DNA of 39,593 bases, taken from the NCBI GenBank assembly GCA_903918045.1, contig CAIXCY010000061.1, forward strand, positions 1 through 39,593, written 5' to 3'. Position numbers and translations under genes: made by a program. The notes beneath the pieces are model-generated. The model was not told the origin of the DNA. It worked only from the letters and a program-made list of their open reading frames with translations, and did no database searches. Each line of letters begins with the position of its first letter. Position 1 is the stretch's first letter. Below, in pieces: positions 7,582 through 15,990 of this stretch. This DNA is from an uncultured Bacteroidia bacterium. GTDB lineage: Bacteria > Bacteroidota > Bacteroidia > Bacteroidales > Prolixibacteraceae.

Positions 7582-8616
7582 TTAGCCTCTTTTCCAATTG
7601 GTTTGTTTAACCCAGTCAACAACCATTTTGGCGTTTTCATATGGGATTCCCGGAATGAATCCATGTCCGAGATTGAAGATCCAATTGTGATGTTTTGAAC
7701 CAAATGAAACATATTTCTCAAGGGTTTCCCTTATTGTTGCCTGATCTGCCATTAATAATCGCGGATCAAGATTTCCCTGAATTCCGATTTCCAGGTGAAC
7801 GAGTTCACGGGCAACTTCAATCGGTGTTTGCCAGTCAATACTCAGGTAATCGGTGTCTTCAGGACGGATATTGGCTATCCCGGTACCTAAACCTTTTGGA
7901 AGGAAAATTACCGGACAACCAGTCGCTTTGACAGCCGCAGAAATTTTACGCACATACGGCATAATCATTTCGAAATACAGATCCGAAGGGATAAGTCCAG
8001 CATGTGTTTCAAAAATCTGGAATGCCGAAATGCCATGTTTAACCTGATTCACTGCATATTCTACAGATAATTCAGTGATCATTGCCAATAACTTATGGGC
8101 TGTCTTTTTGTCCTGGTACAATAAACCTACCGCATCAGGAAAGGTGTGATTGGAACTTAGTCCCTGCACCATATAACAGAGCGTAGTAAAAGGTGCCCCG
8201 CAAAATCCGATTAATGGAGTATCTGAAGGTTTGGTCTTAATGACCTCATCGATCGCTTTATAGATATATTCCAGCTTGGAGGCATCAGGATGCAAGGTGC
8301 TTACCGGATCACTGATGTCTTTTAAGGCTTTTCCGAATTTCGGACCCGAGTCAGTGAAATTCAAACCCATCCCCAATGCTTCGGGGATAACAAGGATGTC
8401 AGAGAATAGAATGGCAGCATCAACTCCAAGATCATGAACTGGAAGTAAAGTGACCTTGGCCGCAAGTTCAGGTGATTGCATTAGTTGGCTGAAGGTATAC
8501 TCTTCGCGTAATTTGAGATAAGAAGGTAGTACACGACCCGCCTGTCGCATAAACCAAACTGGTGGTCGCTCGGTTTTCGCCCCCTTTAATGTTTTTACAA
8601 ATAGTGAATCAGACAT
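7582..8616 (-). CDS. hemE: Uroporphyrinogen decarboxylase
   Basis: 344 residues, the usual family length. It converts uroporphyrinogen III to coproporphyrinogen III by removing four carboxylates. The signature RPPVWFMRQAGR near the N-terminus and ILFSDILVIPEALG with the substrate-binding Asp are both present. GFCGAPFTTLCYM and the C-terminal NLGHGFIPGIP are also characteristic. It is the first gene of the hemE-hemN-hemG unit. It is separated from hemL by 205 bases that hold a terminator-like hairpin, so it probably has its own promoter, which I could not identify clearly. Confidence 0.95.
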   Translation of the reverse strand: MSDSLFVKTLKGAKTERPPVWFMRQAGRVLPSYLKLREEYTFSQLMQSPELAAKVTLLPVHDLGVDAAILFSDILVIPEALGMGLNFTDSGPKFGKALKDISDPVSTLHPDASKLEYIYKAIDEVIKTKPSDTPLIGFCGAPFTTLCYMVQGLSSNHTFPDAVGLLYQDKKTAHKLLAMITELSVEYAVNQVKHGISAFQIFETHAGLIPSDLYFEMIMPYVRKISAAVKATGCPVIFLPKGLGTGIANIRPEDTDYLSIDWQTPIEVARELVHLEIGIQGNLDPRLLMADQATIRETLEKYVSFGSKHHNWIFNLGHGFIPGIPYENAKMVVDWVKQTNWKRG

Positions 8617-8714
8617 ATTAAATTCCGGGTTTTTTCTGTTTAATTAATAATTACATTTTCAAGAACCTTATTTTATTTCATAAACCTTGGTAGCTTAAAT
8701 ACCAAAAATGAAAA

Positions 8715-8763
8715 CAACCTTATTAATTATAAATTGCATTCGTTTAATAAGGTAATAAGGTTG
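8715..8763 (-). terminator. Hairpin after hemL, built from TAATAAGG repeats
   Basis: CAACCTTATTA (8715-8725) and TAATAAGG-TTG (8753-8763) form a perfect 11-bp stem. Read on the minus strand, the hairpin is followed by a T-rich stretch (TTTTCATTTTT), so it can terminate hemL transcription. The right side contains TAATAAGG twice in tandem (8745-8752, 8753-8760). Further copies of the core AATAAGG/CCTTATT lie at 8666-8672 and 8805-8811. Confidence 0.55.
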
Positions 8764-8821
8764 ATTTCATGGACTCTATATTTTCTACAAAGGTTAAAAC
8801 AGGCAATAAGGATTTATTTAA

Positions 8822-10117
8822 TTAATTTGTTAGCTGTTTCAATGCCTTCAGGTTTGAGGCTAATGTCTCTTCAATCTCTTTATCTGTATGCACATAAGAG
8901 ATAAAGAGGCACTCAAACTGTGAAGGAGCAATATAAATTCCGCTCTCCAGAGTTATCTTGAAAAAGGTTGCATATTTTTCAGTATCAGAGGTCATTGCCT
9001 CATTGAGGGAAGTGATCTGTGTTTCATGGGTGAAGAATAACGTCATCATTGAACCAACACGGTTAATGACACCCTTCACACCGGTTTCAACGAGATTTCT
9101 GCGGATGCCTGCCTCAAGAATTGCCGCTTTGCGTTCGAGTTCAGGGTAGAAATCGGCTGTGTCTTTCATCATTGTGAGCATCGCGATTCCTGCTGACATG
9201 GCAAGCGGATTTCCCGAAAGTGTTCCAGCCTGGTAAACAGGTCCAATCGGTGCAAGCAAATCCATGATCTCTTTACGACCTCCGTAAGCGCCGACAGGAA
9301 GTCCACCACCGATAATTTTACCAAGGGTTGTGAGGTCAGGAGTAATTCCGTAATATTCCTGGGCACCACCTTTTGCAAGACGAAATCCTGTAATTACTTC
9401 ATCAAAAATAAGTAATGCTCCGTATTCTTTGGTAATATCGCTTAATCCCTGTAGAAAGCCTTTTGAAGGCGGGACACAACCCATGTTCCCGGAAACCGGT
9501 TCAACGATTATTGCGGCAATTTGATCTCCTTTTTCGCGGAATATTGCTCTTACAGACTCCAGATTATTGTATTCGGCAATAACGGTGTCCCGGGCAGTTC
9601 CCATCGTGACACCCGGACTGTTTGGCAATCCCAATGTAATGGCACCTGATCCGGCCTGAATCAAAAAGCTGTCTCCGTGTCCATGGTAATTGCCTGCAAA
9701 TTTGAGAATTGCTTCACGGCCGGTATATCCTCTGGCCAACCGGATGGCACTCATCGTCGCTTCGGTACCCGAGGAGACCATGCGCACTTTTTCGATCGAG
9801 GGAACCATTTCGATAATGAGTTCCGCCATCTTCGTCTCATATTCTGTAGGCGCACCATAGCTTGTACCCTTTATTGCTGCTTCATTTATGGCTGCAAGTA
9901 TAGTGTCGTGGGCATGTCCAAAGATTAACGGCCCCCACGAAGCGAGGAAATCGATATATTGATTTCCGTCGATATCGGTAAGGATAGAACCTTTGCCTTT
10001 TTGAATAAAAACAGGATTGAGATTAACACTTTTAAACGCCCTTACCGGAGAGTTTACCCCGCCAGGAATTACTTCCTGTGCCTTTTTAAAAGCATCTATA
10101 CTTTTTGTGAATTGCAT
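8822..10117 (-). CDS. hemL: Glutamate-1-semialdehyde 2,1-aminomutase
   Basis: 431 residues, normal for this PLP enzyme, which converts glutamate-1-semialdehyde to 5-aminolevulinate, the second step of the C5 route started by HemA. The N-terminus has [30 protein letters not shown] binds the cofactor phosphate. [11 protein letters not shown] carries the PLP-ring Asp, and [20 protein letters not shown] holds the Schiff-base lysine, Lys267. It is flanked by longer gaps (319 bases before it, 205 after) filled with repeats, so it may be an independent transcription unit within the heme run. Confidence 0.95.
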   Translation of the reverse strand: MQFTKSIDAFKKAQEVIPGGVNSPVRAFKSVNLNPVFIQKGKGSILTDIDGNQYIDFLASWGPLIFGHAHDTILAAINEAAIKGTSYGAPTEYETKMAELIIEMVPSIEKVRMVSSGTEATMSAIRLARGYTGREAILKFAGNYHGHGDSFLIQAGSGAITLGLPNSPGVTMGTARDTVIAEYNNLESVRAIFREKGDQIAAIIVEPVSGNMGCVPPSKGFLQGLSDITKEYGALLIFDEVITGFRLAKGGAQEYYGITPDLTTLGKIIGGGLPVGAYGGRKEIMDLLAPIGPVYQAGTLSGNPLAMSAGIAMLTMMKDTADFYPELERKAAILEAGIRRNLVETGVKGVINRVGSMMTLFFTHETQITSLNEAMTSDTEKYATFFKITLESGIYIAPSQFECLFISYVHTDKEIEETLASNLKALKQLTN

Positions 10118-10183
10118 GCGTTACTATTTATTATTATCGAATTATTTGAATCAATCTACAATTTTATTTAACTCTATGTCAAT

Positions 10184-10233
10184 CAGCTGTGTCAACCAGC
10201 TGTGTCAACCGGCTGTGTCAACAGGTTATGACA
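10184..10233. repeat. 13-bp tandem repeat, CAGCTGTGTCAAC
   Basis: CAGCTGTGTCAAC is present at 10184-10196 and 10197-10209, then CGGCTGTGTCAAC at 10210-10222, then a decayed copy (AGGTTATGACA) at 10223-10233. It lies 67 bases upstream of the hemL start. The unit is close to one and a quarter helix turns. It could be simple slippage or a set of protein sites. Confidence 0.8.
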
Positions 10234-10263
10234 TTTTTTTGAGGCTGGATCAAAAGTCATTCT

Positions 10264-10366
10264 ACCGCAGAGATTCGCAAAGAAGACGCAAAGTTACGCA
10301 GAGATATCTATCATTAATTTAATACTTTGCGACTCTCTGCTGATTCCCTTAGCGGTTCTCAGCGGT
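10264..10366. repeat. Dispersed-type intergenic repeat of GCAGAG/GCAAAG hexamers
   Basis: The left half has GCAGAG at 10267, GCAAAG at 10277 and 10288, and GCAGAG at 10298. The right half has the inverse forms CTTTGC at 10325, CTCTGC at 10335, CTTAGC at 10348 and CTCAGC at 10358. Spacing is 10-13 bases throughout. The halves are inverted and can fold together. Arrays of this kind recur between genes in many bacterial genomes. It could also end hemB transcription on the minus strand. Confidence 0.7.
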
Positions 10367-10436
10367 TAAATTTTTTACTTTTGAAACAGACTCATGTTCC
10401 ATCCACGCTTTAAACTTAAGATTTAATTTTAATACC

Positions 10437-11417
10437 TTATTGTTTTCCGTTTAGGATATTCGCTGCTTCAACAGCATGATAGGTAATGATAATATCAGCG
10501 CCTGCTCGTTTGATGGAGGTTAATATCTCCATCATAACACGTGGTCCGTCGATCCATCCCTTTTCGGCTGCAGCCTTAAGCATTGAAAATTCTCCACTTA
10601 CATTGTATGCCGCAACCGGCATATTGAATTCATTTTTAACACGATAGATCACATCAAGGTAGCTCAGTGCAGGTTTAACCATCACGATATCTGCACCTTC
10701 AATAATGTCCTGCTCAACTTCACGAATCGCTTCATTTGAATTGGCAGGATTCATCTGGTAGGTGGCACGGTTGCCGAATTTTGGGGCACTCTCAGCCGCT
10801 TCCCTGAATGGGCCATAAAATCCCGATGCATATTTTGCGGAATAGGCCATGATCGGTATTTTGTTATACCCGTTGGCATCGAGTTGAGTCCGGATCTCTC
10901 CTACGCGTCCATCCATCATATCACTTGGTGCGATCATATCTGCGCCAGCTTCTGCAAGCGATACGGATTGTTTCGCAAGGGTAATCAATGTTGTATCATT
11001 GTCCACATCGCCATCTATAATAGTACCACAATGACCATGAGTAGTATATTCACAATTGCAAACATCCGCAATAAGATAAAGACCTGGCACTGCTTCTTTA
11101 AGAGCCCGGATGGCCTGTTGAACAATCCCGTTGTGTTCGCAAGCGACACTTCCATCTTCATCCTTAACCGGAGGGATTCCGAACAAAAGGACCGCTCTTA
11201 CACCTGAGGCATATATATTTTGGCACTCTAAAACCAGTTGATCAACTGAAAGCTGATAATTTCCGGGCATAGAGTTAATATGATTTCTTACATTGGTTCC
11301 TGAAACGACAAACAGGGGCATTACAAAATCATCCGCCGAAAGTTTTGTTTCCGTAACCATTTGTCTTAAAACACCATTGTACCTTAATCTTCTTAGTCTT
11401 GTTACAGGGAATGCCAT
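10437..11417 (-). CDS. hemB: Porphobilinogen synthase (delta-aminolevulinate dehydratase)
   Basis: 326 residues, normal length. It condenses two 5-aminolevulinate molecules to porphobilinogen. ADVCNCEYTTHGHCG carries the three zinc-binding cysteines, Cys120, Cys122 and Cys130, so this is a zinc-type enzyme rather than the magnesium-only type. The two active-site lysines are Lys195 (AYSAKYASGFYGPFREA) and Lys248 (IVMVKPALSYLD), the latter forming the Schiff base. It begins 12 bases after the hemC-hemD fusion and is the last gene of the tight hemA-hemCD-hemB unit. Confidence 0.96.
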   Translation of the reverse strand: MAFPVTRLRRLRYNGVLRQMVTETKLSADDFVMPLFVVSGTNVRNHINSMPGNYQLSVDQLVLECQNIYASGVRAVLLFGIPPVKDEDGSVACEHNGIVQQAIRALKEAVPGLYLIADVCNCEYTTHGHCGTIIDGDVDNDTTLITLAKQSVSLAEAGADMIAPSDMMDGRVGEIRTQLDANGYNKIPIMAYSAKYASGFYGPFREAAESAPKFGNRATYQMNPANSNEAIREVEQDIIEGADIVMVKPALSYLDVIYRVKNEFNMPVAAYNVSGEFSMLKAAAEKGWIDGPRVMMEILTSIKRAGADIIITYHAVEAANILNGKQ

Positions 11418-11429
11418 AATCTTTTATTT

Positions 11430-13142
11430 TTATATTTGATAAAATTCGTTAATTGCGTCTCTAATCCCCTCGGCATTAGATTTTCTGGCTGTGAAGAGTG
11501 GCTCAAAACCAGCTTTTTGAATTGCCTTTGTCGTAACGCTTCCGATACTGGCCATTTTTAACTTCCCAATCAGGGAGTAGTCATAAAAGGAACAGAAGTT
11601 ATTGAACGTCGAAGGGCTTGTGAAAACGATCAGATCGTACGAATCGTTTTTGATTTGCTCAATGATGGCCTGATCAGCCTGAGCGGGTTTACCTGTTTGA
11701 TAAACGTTAATTCGTCTGGTTGTATTCCGAACAGATAAACGGTTTTCCAGGGTATTGTCGGCAAGATTACCCAATGAGAGTAAAATCTTCAGATTCTCAG
11801 GGTTGTATTTAGCTTCAAAACGGTTTAATAATTCTTCGCCCGTATTTTCTTCGCTGATAAAGGTGGGGGCATATCCGTAATATTCGAGCTCCAGTCCGGT
11901 TTTTAAACCGATTACCGCTATTTTTAAGTTTTTAGGAAGAGTTGTATTTCCCTTGTAGTCAATGAGTTGTTTGAAGAAATTCACAACTCCGTTTTTGCTC
12001 GTGAAAAATATCCAGTCAAATGAATCCAGATTATTCAGATCTTCAGTCATTTGGGTATCCAATGGTGAAGGGATAATCTCGATCATGGGGAGCGAAAGCA
12101 ATTTTGCCCCGCTCGATTTTATAATTTCGGGAAGAGTATCACTCGCTTCCAGTGCCCTGGTAGAAATGATTACCTTATCTTTTAATGTCAATACTGCCTG
12201 CGGATTGGCGAGGGTTTCGGTCCTGATCTCACTCAGGATCTGAGCTCCCCCTTGGTTGTAAAGACTTTTTGCGAGTTTTGCAGAGAGGTAAACAGCATCA
12301 CTGAGCGGACCTTCGGCTGATTCCCGGAGGAACTTCGATCCGTCTATACTGGAGATAAATCCCGTAATCTTAAATTTGTCTCCTTCGATTTTAGTATAAC
12401 TGCCAACCGGTATCTGGCATCCCCCTTCAAGGGTGCCAAGAAATGTTCTTTCCGCCTCGGTGGCTGCGAACGATTCTGTATGGTTTATTTTAGAAACGAG
12501 TTCTTCGGTGGCAGGATCATTCTCCCTGATTTCAACTGCAATAGCCCCCTGACTGCAAGCCGGAATCATCAATTCAGGATCGAAAAGTTCGGAGATATAT
12601 TCCCCCATTTCCAAACGTTGCAACCCGGCACCGGCCATTACCATCACATCGCAATACCCCTCCTGCATTTTGCGGATGCGGGTATTGACATTGCCCCGGA
12701 TTTCAATAATTTTAAAGTCTGGATTTATGCGTAATAACTGTGCTTTCCGTCTAAGGCTTGACGTAGCAATAACATCCTTGGAGGTGAGGTCTTTAACTTT
12801 TCGTCCGTCAAGACTGATCAGTGCGTCGCGGATATCACCGCGTTTCAAAACCGCTCCCAGTTTAGCCCCTTCCGGAAACCGGGTGGGTAAATCCTTTAAA
12901 CTATGAACTGCCATGTCGATATCGCCGTTGAAAAGGGCAGTTTCCATCTCTTTGGTAAAGAGCCCTTTGTCGCCAATTTTAGACAAGGCAACATCGAGAA
13001 TCTGATCCCCTTTGGTTTTTATGATTTCGATGATGAATGTAGTGTCGGGGTAGTGTTTTTGTAGCTCTTCCTGCACAAGAAAAGCCTGGTACAAAGCGAG
13101 TTTACTGCCTCTTGTACCAATCTTTATAGTTGGGTTACTCAT
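11430..13142 (-). CDS. hemC: Fused porphobilinogen deaminase / uroporphyrinogen-III synthase (HemC-HemD)
   Basis: 570 residues, nearly twice a normal HemC (about 310). Residues 1 to about 305 are porphobilinogen deaminase: IKIGTRGSKLALYQA, catalytic Asp84 in HSLKDLPT, Arg-rich TSSLRRKAQLLR, and Cys242 in EGGCQIPVGSY, which carries the dipyrromethane cofactor. Residues from about 323 (KVIISTRALE) to the end form the two-lobed uroporphyrinogen-III synthase fold, with FDWIFFTSKNGVVNFF and DLIVFTSPSTFNNF. The fusion hands the unstable hydroxymethylbilane straight to the cyclising enzyme. The start codon overlaps the hemA stop by one base (TAATG), implying translational coupling. No frame break is visible at the domain junction. 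Confidence 0.95.
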   Translation of the reverse strand: MSNPTIKIGTRGSKLALYQAFLVQEELQKHYPDTTFIIEIIKTKGDQILDVALSKIGDKGLFTKEMETALFNGDIDMAVHSLKDLPTRFPEGAKLGAVLKRGDIRDALISLDGRKVKDLTSKDVIATSSLRRKAQLLRINPDFKIIEIRGNVNTRIRKMQEGYCDVMVMAGAGLQRLEMGEYISELFDPELMIPACSQGAIAVEIRENDPATEELVSKINHTESFAATEAERTFLGTLEGGCQIPVGSYTKIEGDKFKITGFISSIDGSKFLRESAEGPLSDAVYLSAKLAKSLYNQGGAQILSEIRTETLANPQAVLTLKDKVIISTRALEASDTLPEIIKSSGAKLLSLPMIEIIPSPLDTQMTEDLNNLDSFDWIFFTSKNGVVNFFKQLIDYKGNTTLPKNLKIAVIGLKTGLELEYYGYAPTFISEENTGEELLNRFEAKYNPENLKILLSLGNLADNTLENRLSVRNTTRRINVYQTGKPAQADQAIIEQIKNDSYDLIVFTSPSTFNNFCSFYDYSLIGKLKMASIGSVTTKAIQKAGFEPLFTARKSNAEGIRDAINEFYQI

Positions 13143-14392
13143 TAATTGAATTCGAATAATTTATTAAGCATCGTAATGTATTCCTCTTGTCTGCCATTAT
13201 TGGTAACCGATTTTACATTTTCGATCATTAAGCCAATAAATTTTTTCGTGATGATCTCCCCATAGGCAACAGCTTTTTCGTGGTCATCAACCTTTTGGTT
13301 TTTCAGATAACCATCAAGCATCGACTTGTTTACTTCCTGGAAGCGGCTTGAAATATTCTGAAAGGTAGGAACAAGAACCTGTATGGCATGCCATTGTGAA
13401 AATTCGGAAACCGATTCTTCGATGATAATCTCTGCATGTGAAATCTCCCCTTTTCTACGCTCGAGGTTATCTTCGATCACATCATTTAGGGCGTCGATAT
13501 CGTAGACATGAACATTTTCGATCTGACCGACTTCTACGGCAACATTACGTGGCACTGATAAATCAATAAAAAACAGCGGTTCATTATTGCGGGCAACCAT
13601 TGCGTTTCTAACCATTTCTTCAGTAAACAGGGGTCTTTTGGAGGCGGTGGAGGTGATCACGATATCGTTTGAGGTAAGCAATTCTTCAAGTTGATTAAAA
13701 TCGGCAACCTTGCATTTGTATTTTTCTGCGAGTTCACATGCTTTTTCCTGCGTCCTGTTGACAACTGTAAACTGGGAACAATCTTTTTTCTGGAGGTTTA
13801 ACATGGTCAGTTCGCTGGTTTGACCGGCTCCAACGACCAATACCGGATGTGAACAAAGATTTTGGAGTTTTCTTCCTGCAAGTTCAACACCGACATAACT
13901 TATCGAAACGGCTCCTTTGTTCAGGGCGGTATTTGTACGAATCTCTTTTCCAGTTTTTAGGGCTTCATTAAAGAGCTTGTACAACACTGAACTGCAATGC
14001 TGAAGACTCTGGCTGATATTGAAAGCGTCTTTAATTTGTCCAACAATCTGATATTCACCTAATGCCATGGAATCCAGACCTGATACTACGCGAAACAGGT
14101 GTTTCACAGCATCATCATTTTTGGCCTGGTAGAAATGGGCTTTTACTTCGGTGGCAACTTTGCGGTATTCAATCAGTGTATTTCCGATTAAATCGAAATC
14201 TGAAGTGAGGCTGCTATCTTTAAGTTCAAAGTAAATCTCGGTGCGGTTACAAGTAGAGACAACAATCGCTCCAAGTATTCCTTTTGCTTTCAGCTGGGGT
14301 ACAAATCGTTTAATGTCTTCTTCGCAAAATACAAATTTCTCCCTTATCTCAATTGGAGCCGATTTATGATTTAATCCAAATAGTCCTATCAT
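13142..14392 (-). CDS. hemA: Glutamyl-tRNA reductase
   Basis: 416 residues, normal length. It reduces glutamyl-tRNA to glutamate-1-semialdehyde, the committed and usually regulated step of C5 tetrapyrrole synthesis. The N-terminus MIGLFGLNHKSAPIEIREK and the catalytic Cys48 in VVSTCNRTEIYFE are both present. SGLDSMALGEYQIVGQIKDAF follows, then the NADPH-binding VLVVGAGQTSELTMLNL, and a C-terminal helical dimerisation region. It is the first gene of a hemA-hemCD-hemB operon. The upstream 330 bases hold a promoter candidate overlapped by repeated sites, consistent with regulation at this gene. Confidence 0.96.
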   Translation of the reverse strand: MIGLFGLNHKSAPIEIREKFVFCEEDIKRFVPQLKAKGILGAIVVSTCNRTEIYFELKDSSLTSDFDLIGNTLIEYRKVATEVKAHFYQAKNDDAVKHLFRVVSGLDSMALGEYQIVGQIKDAFNISQSLQHCSSVLYKLFNEALKTGKEIRTNTALNKGAVSISYVGVELAGRKLQNLCSHPVLVVGAGQTSELTMLNLQKKDCSQFTVVNRTQEKACELAEKYKCKVADFNQLEELLTSNDIVITSTASKRPLFTEEMVRNAMVARNNEPLFFIDLSVPRNVAVEVGQIENVHVYDIDALNDVIEDNLERRKGEISHAEIIIEESVSEFSQWHAIQVLVPTFQNISSRFQEVNKSMLDGYLKNQKVDDHEKAVAYGEIITKKFIGLMIENVKSVTNNGRQEEYITMLNKLFEFN

Positions 14393-14435
14393 CCTATTTT
14401 GCTTTCTGTTTATTACGGTACAATTTTATAAACAG

Positions 14436-14504
14436 AATCTGAAGCAAATCTGAAGTAACGTGTCAGATTCGACAAAATTGGGAGGTGAAACTCCAATCGA
14501 ATCT
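14436..14504. promoter_or_regulatory. Operator-like repeats over the hemA promoter
   Basis: AATCTGA occurs at 14436-14442 and 14447-14453, 11 bases apart, and inverted as TCAGATT at 14463-14469. The last copy overlaps AGATTCGA (14465-14472), which pairs with TCGAATCT (14497-14504); inside that lies a second IR, ATTGGGAG (14477-14484) with CTCCAAT (14491-14497). Another AGATTCGA lies at 14695-14702. The copies cover the -7 box and spacer of the promoter candidate. Direct repeats at 11-base spacing are typical of OmpR-family sites, and an OmpR-type regulator is encoded next door. The link is inference. Confidence 0.5.
14445..14476 (-). promoter_or_regulatory. hemA promoter candidate
   Basis: Read on the minus strand, TTTG (14476-14473) and CAGATTTG (14452-14445) are exactly 20 bases apart. 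This fits the Bacteroidota -33/-7 layout with one mismatch at the first base of TAnnTTTG. The transcript would start near 14438, about 46 bases before the hemA start codon. Confidence 0.5.
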
Positions 14505-14724
14505 TTATTCATTTTAAATTTAAATAATCAAAGTGTCCGGCGAGAGGGAAGGAGTTTGAAAAGGGAGTCGTAAAATCGACCTGCGGTTTCTTTAATAGGT
14601 TGTAGAACAGGTGTATGCTTGTTATTCTGCAAGTCTGATAAAGAATTACTTTCTATTCATAATTCGGGGTTCTCCGAGCTTTAAAAGACTATTTAGATTC
14701 GATATTAATTATCCTTTTTTAAAA

Positions 14725-15990
14725 TTAAGTTTTATGAAAATCGACCTTCATCACATGCATGCTGTTTTGGTAGCTGTAATTAATTATGAACCCATACATG
14801 GTACAAATTTTTTCGACAATAGAGAGTCCAAGTCCCAATGATTCCGGAGTAGTCGATGAAGTATGAAACCGCTTAAACAGTATTTTCGGATCGAATTGGA
14901 GGGGAGCTCCGGAATTTGCAATTCGAAGGTGCTCCTTCGTTAGTTCAATGTTCAGTTCTCCCCCTACAATATTGTGCCTTAAGGCATTCTTGATCAGATT
15001 GACCAGCAGAATCTCTGCAAGATAGGGATTCATTGGAACGGTAATTTCATTATCCATTCGTTTTACCACCTTGATTTTTTTCGAATGGATCAGGTCCTCC
15101 AGGCTTTCGAGCTGATGATTAATCATGATCGAAGGGTTTACCGGTTTCGATTCGGGAAATTGCCTGTTTTCAATTTTAGCCAGTAGGATAAGGGTTTTAT
15201 TAAGCCGTGAAAGACGATTGGAAGCTTCATAGGCATCAGCCACCGTTTTATATTGTTTCTCTTTCATATCGCCTGACTGCAACAGCAATTCCATCTTTGA
15301 ATTTATTATTGCCAGTGGCGTTTGAATCTCGTGAGAGGCATTTTCGATGTATTCCTTTAAATTCAGATAATCACTCTTAATTCGTTCAGTCATTGAGACC
15401 AATACCCGGTTTAAATCCTCAAATTCCTTAATATCAGAGTGCTGCAAGGCAAAATCTTCATGCGAATTCACATCATAATGCTTGATTTTCGAAATCGTAT
15501 CATAGAAAACTTTCCAGTCTTGCCTGGAGGAGTGACGATTCACAATAATTAGAGTTAAGATAATCAGGATTATCAATAGGTTCATCAGGATGACAATCCG
15601 AATAATTAAACGGTCTGTCTCCTCCAACGCTTTAAAAATCTGGATGTAATAATCGTTGTTTTGGATTTTTTTTACAAACCCCAGTTGCCGGTATATTTCG
15701 TATTGATTCGTTTCCTGATTAAAAAGTAATGTGTCTGAAAACTGCTCATTTGCACGTGGGTGGAATATCCGGGTAATAATTATTGTATCACTTAGATTCA
15801 CGGAAGGCTTAGCAGAAGTGTGGGCGGCATCAAACTCTTTGTTGAGACTAATTTCCCGTTTTTTTAACTCAAGGTTGATATTCTGGTCGACCTGCTGACG
15901 GAGCATAAAATAGAAAGCCACCATCCCGATAAGAAAAACGAACAGGGAGATCGCCAATAAGTTCAGGGTTATTTTGTTTAGAAGTCTCAA
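14725..15990 (-). CDS. Two-component sensor histidine kinase
   Basis: 421 residues. One membrane helix at about 8-30, a periplasmic domain of about 100 residues without recognisable motifs, a second helix at about 129-151, then a HAMP-like linker. The H-box ENASHEIQTPLAI places the phosphorylated histidine at His220. The N-box LLVNLIKNALRHN and a G-box GLGLSIVEKICTMYG complete the ATPase domain. Together these mark a HisKA/HATPase sensor kinase. Its start overlaps the response regulator stop by four bases (ATGA), so the pair is translationally coupled. It is placed between hemF and hemA on the same strand. The signal is unknown; heme, porphyrins or redox state are reasonable guesses from context only. 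Confidence 0.93.
   Translation of the reverse strand: MRLLNKITLNLLAISLFVFLIGMVAFYFMLRQQVDQNINLELKKREISLNKEFDAAHTSAKPSVNLSDTIIITRIFHPRANEQFSDTLLFNQETNQYEIYRQLGFVKKIQNNDYYIQIFKALEETDRLIIRIVILMNLLIILIILTLIIVNRHSSRQDWKVFYDTISKIKHYDVNSHEDFALQHSDIKEFEDLNRVLVSMTERIKSDYLNLKEYIENASHEIQTPLAIINSKMELLLQSGDMKEKQYKTVADAYEASNRLSRLNKTLILLAKIENRQFPESKPVNPSIMINHQLESLEDLIHSKKIKVVKRMDNEITVPMNPYLAEILLVNLIKNALRHNIVGGELNIELTKEHLRIANSGAPLQFDPKILFKRFHTSSTTPESLGLGLSIVEKICTMYGFIINYSYQNSMHVMKVDFHKT

Larger units (their letters stand above)
10118..10436. other. Intergenic gap between hemB and hemL with two repeat blocks
   Basis: The gap contains no convincing gene. It holds a 13-bp tandem repeat (10184-10222) and a larger, partly inverted array of GCAGAG/GCAAAG hexamers (10264-10366), both listed separately. 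The hemL promoter must lie in the part nearest hemL. I found only an imperfect -7 box there and do not call it. Confidence 0.7.
14393..14724. other. Intergenic gap between the histidine kinase gene and hemA
   Basis: No gene is visible in this 332-base gap. The hemA-proximal 110 bases carry the promoter candidate and repeat block described separately. The distal part is AT-rich, with one more copy of the AGATTCGA octamer (14695-14702) and no convincing terminator after the kinase gene. Read-through from the upstream hemH-hemF-regulator unit into hemA is therefore possible. Confidence 0.6.

Noticed and set aside
10184-10233. Possible CRISPR array
   Set aside because: The units are 13 bases and directly adjacent with no spacers, and no cas genes are present.
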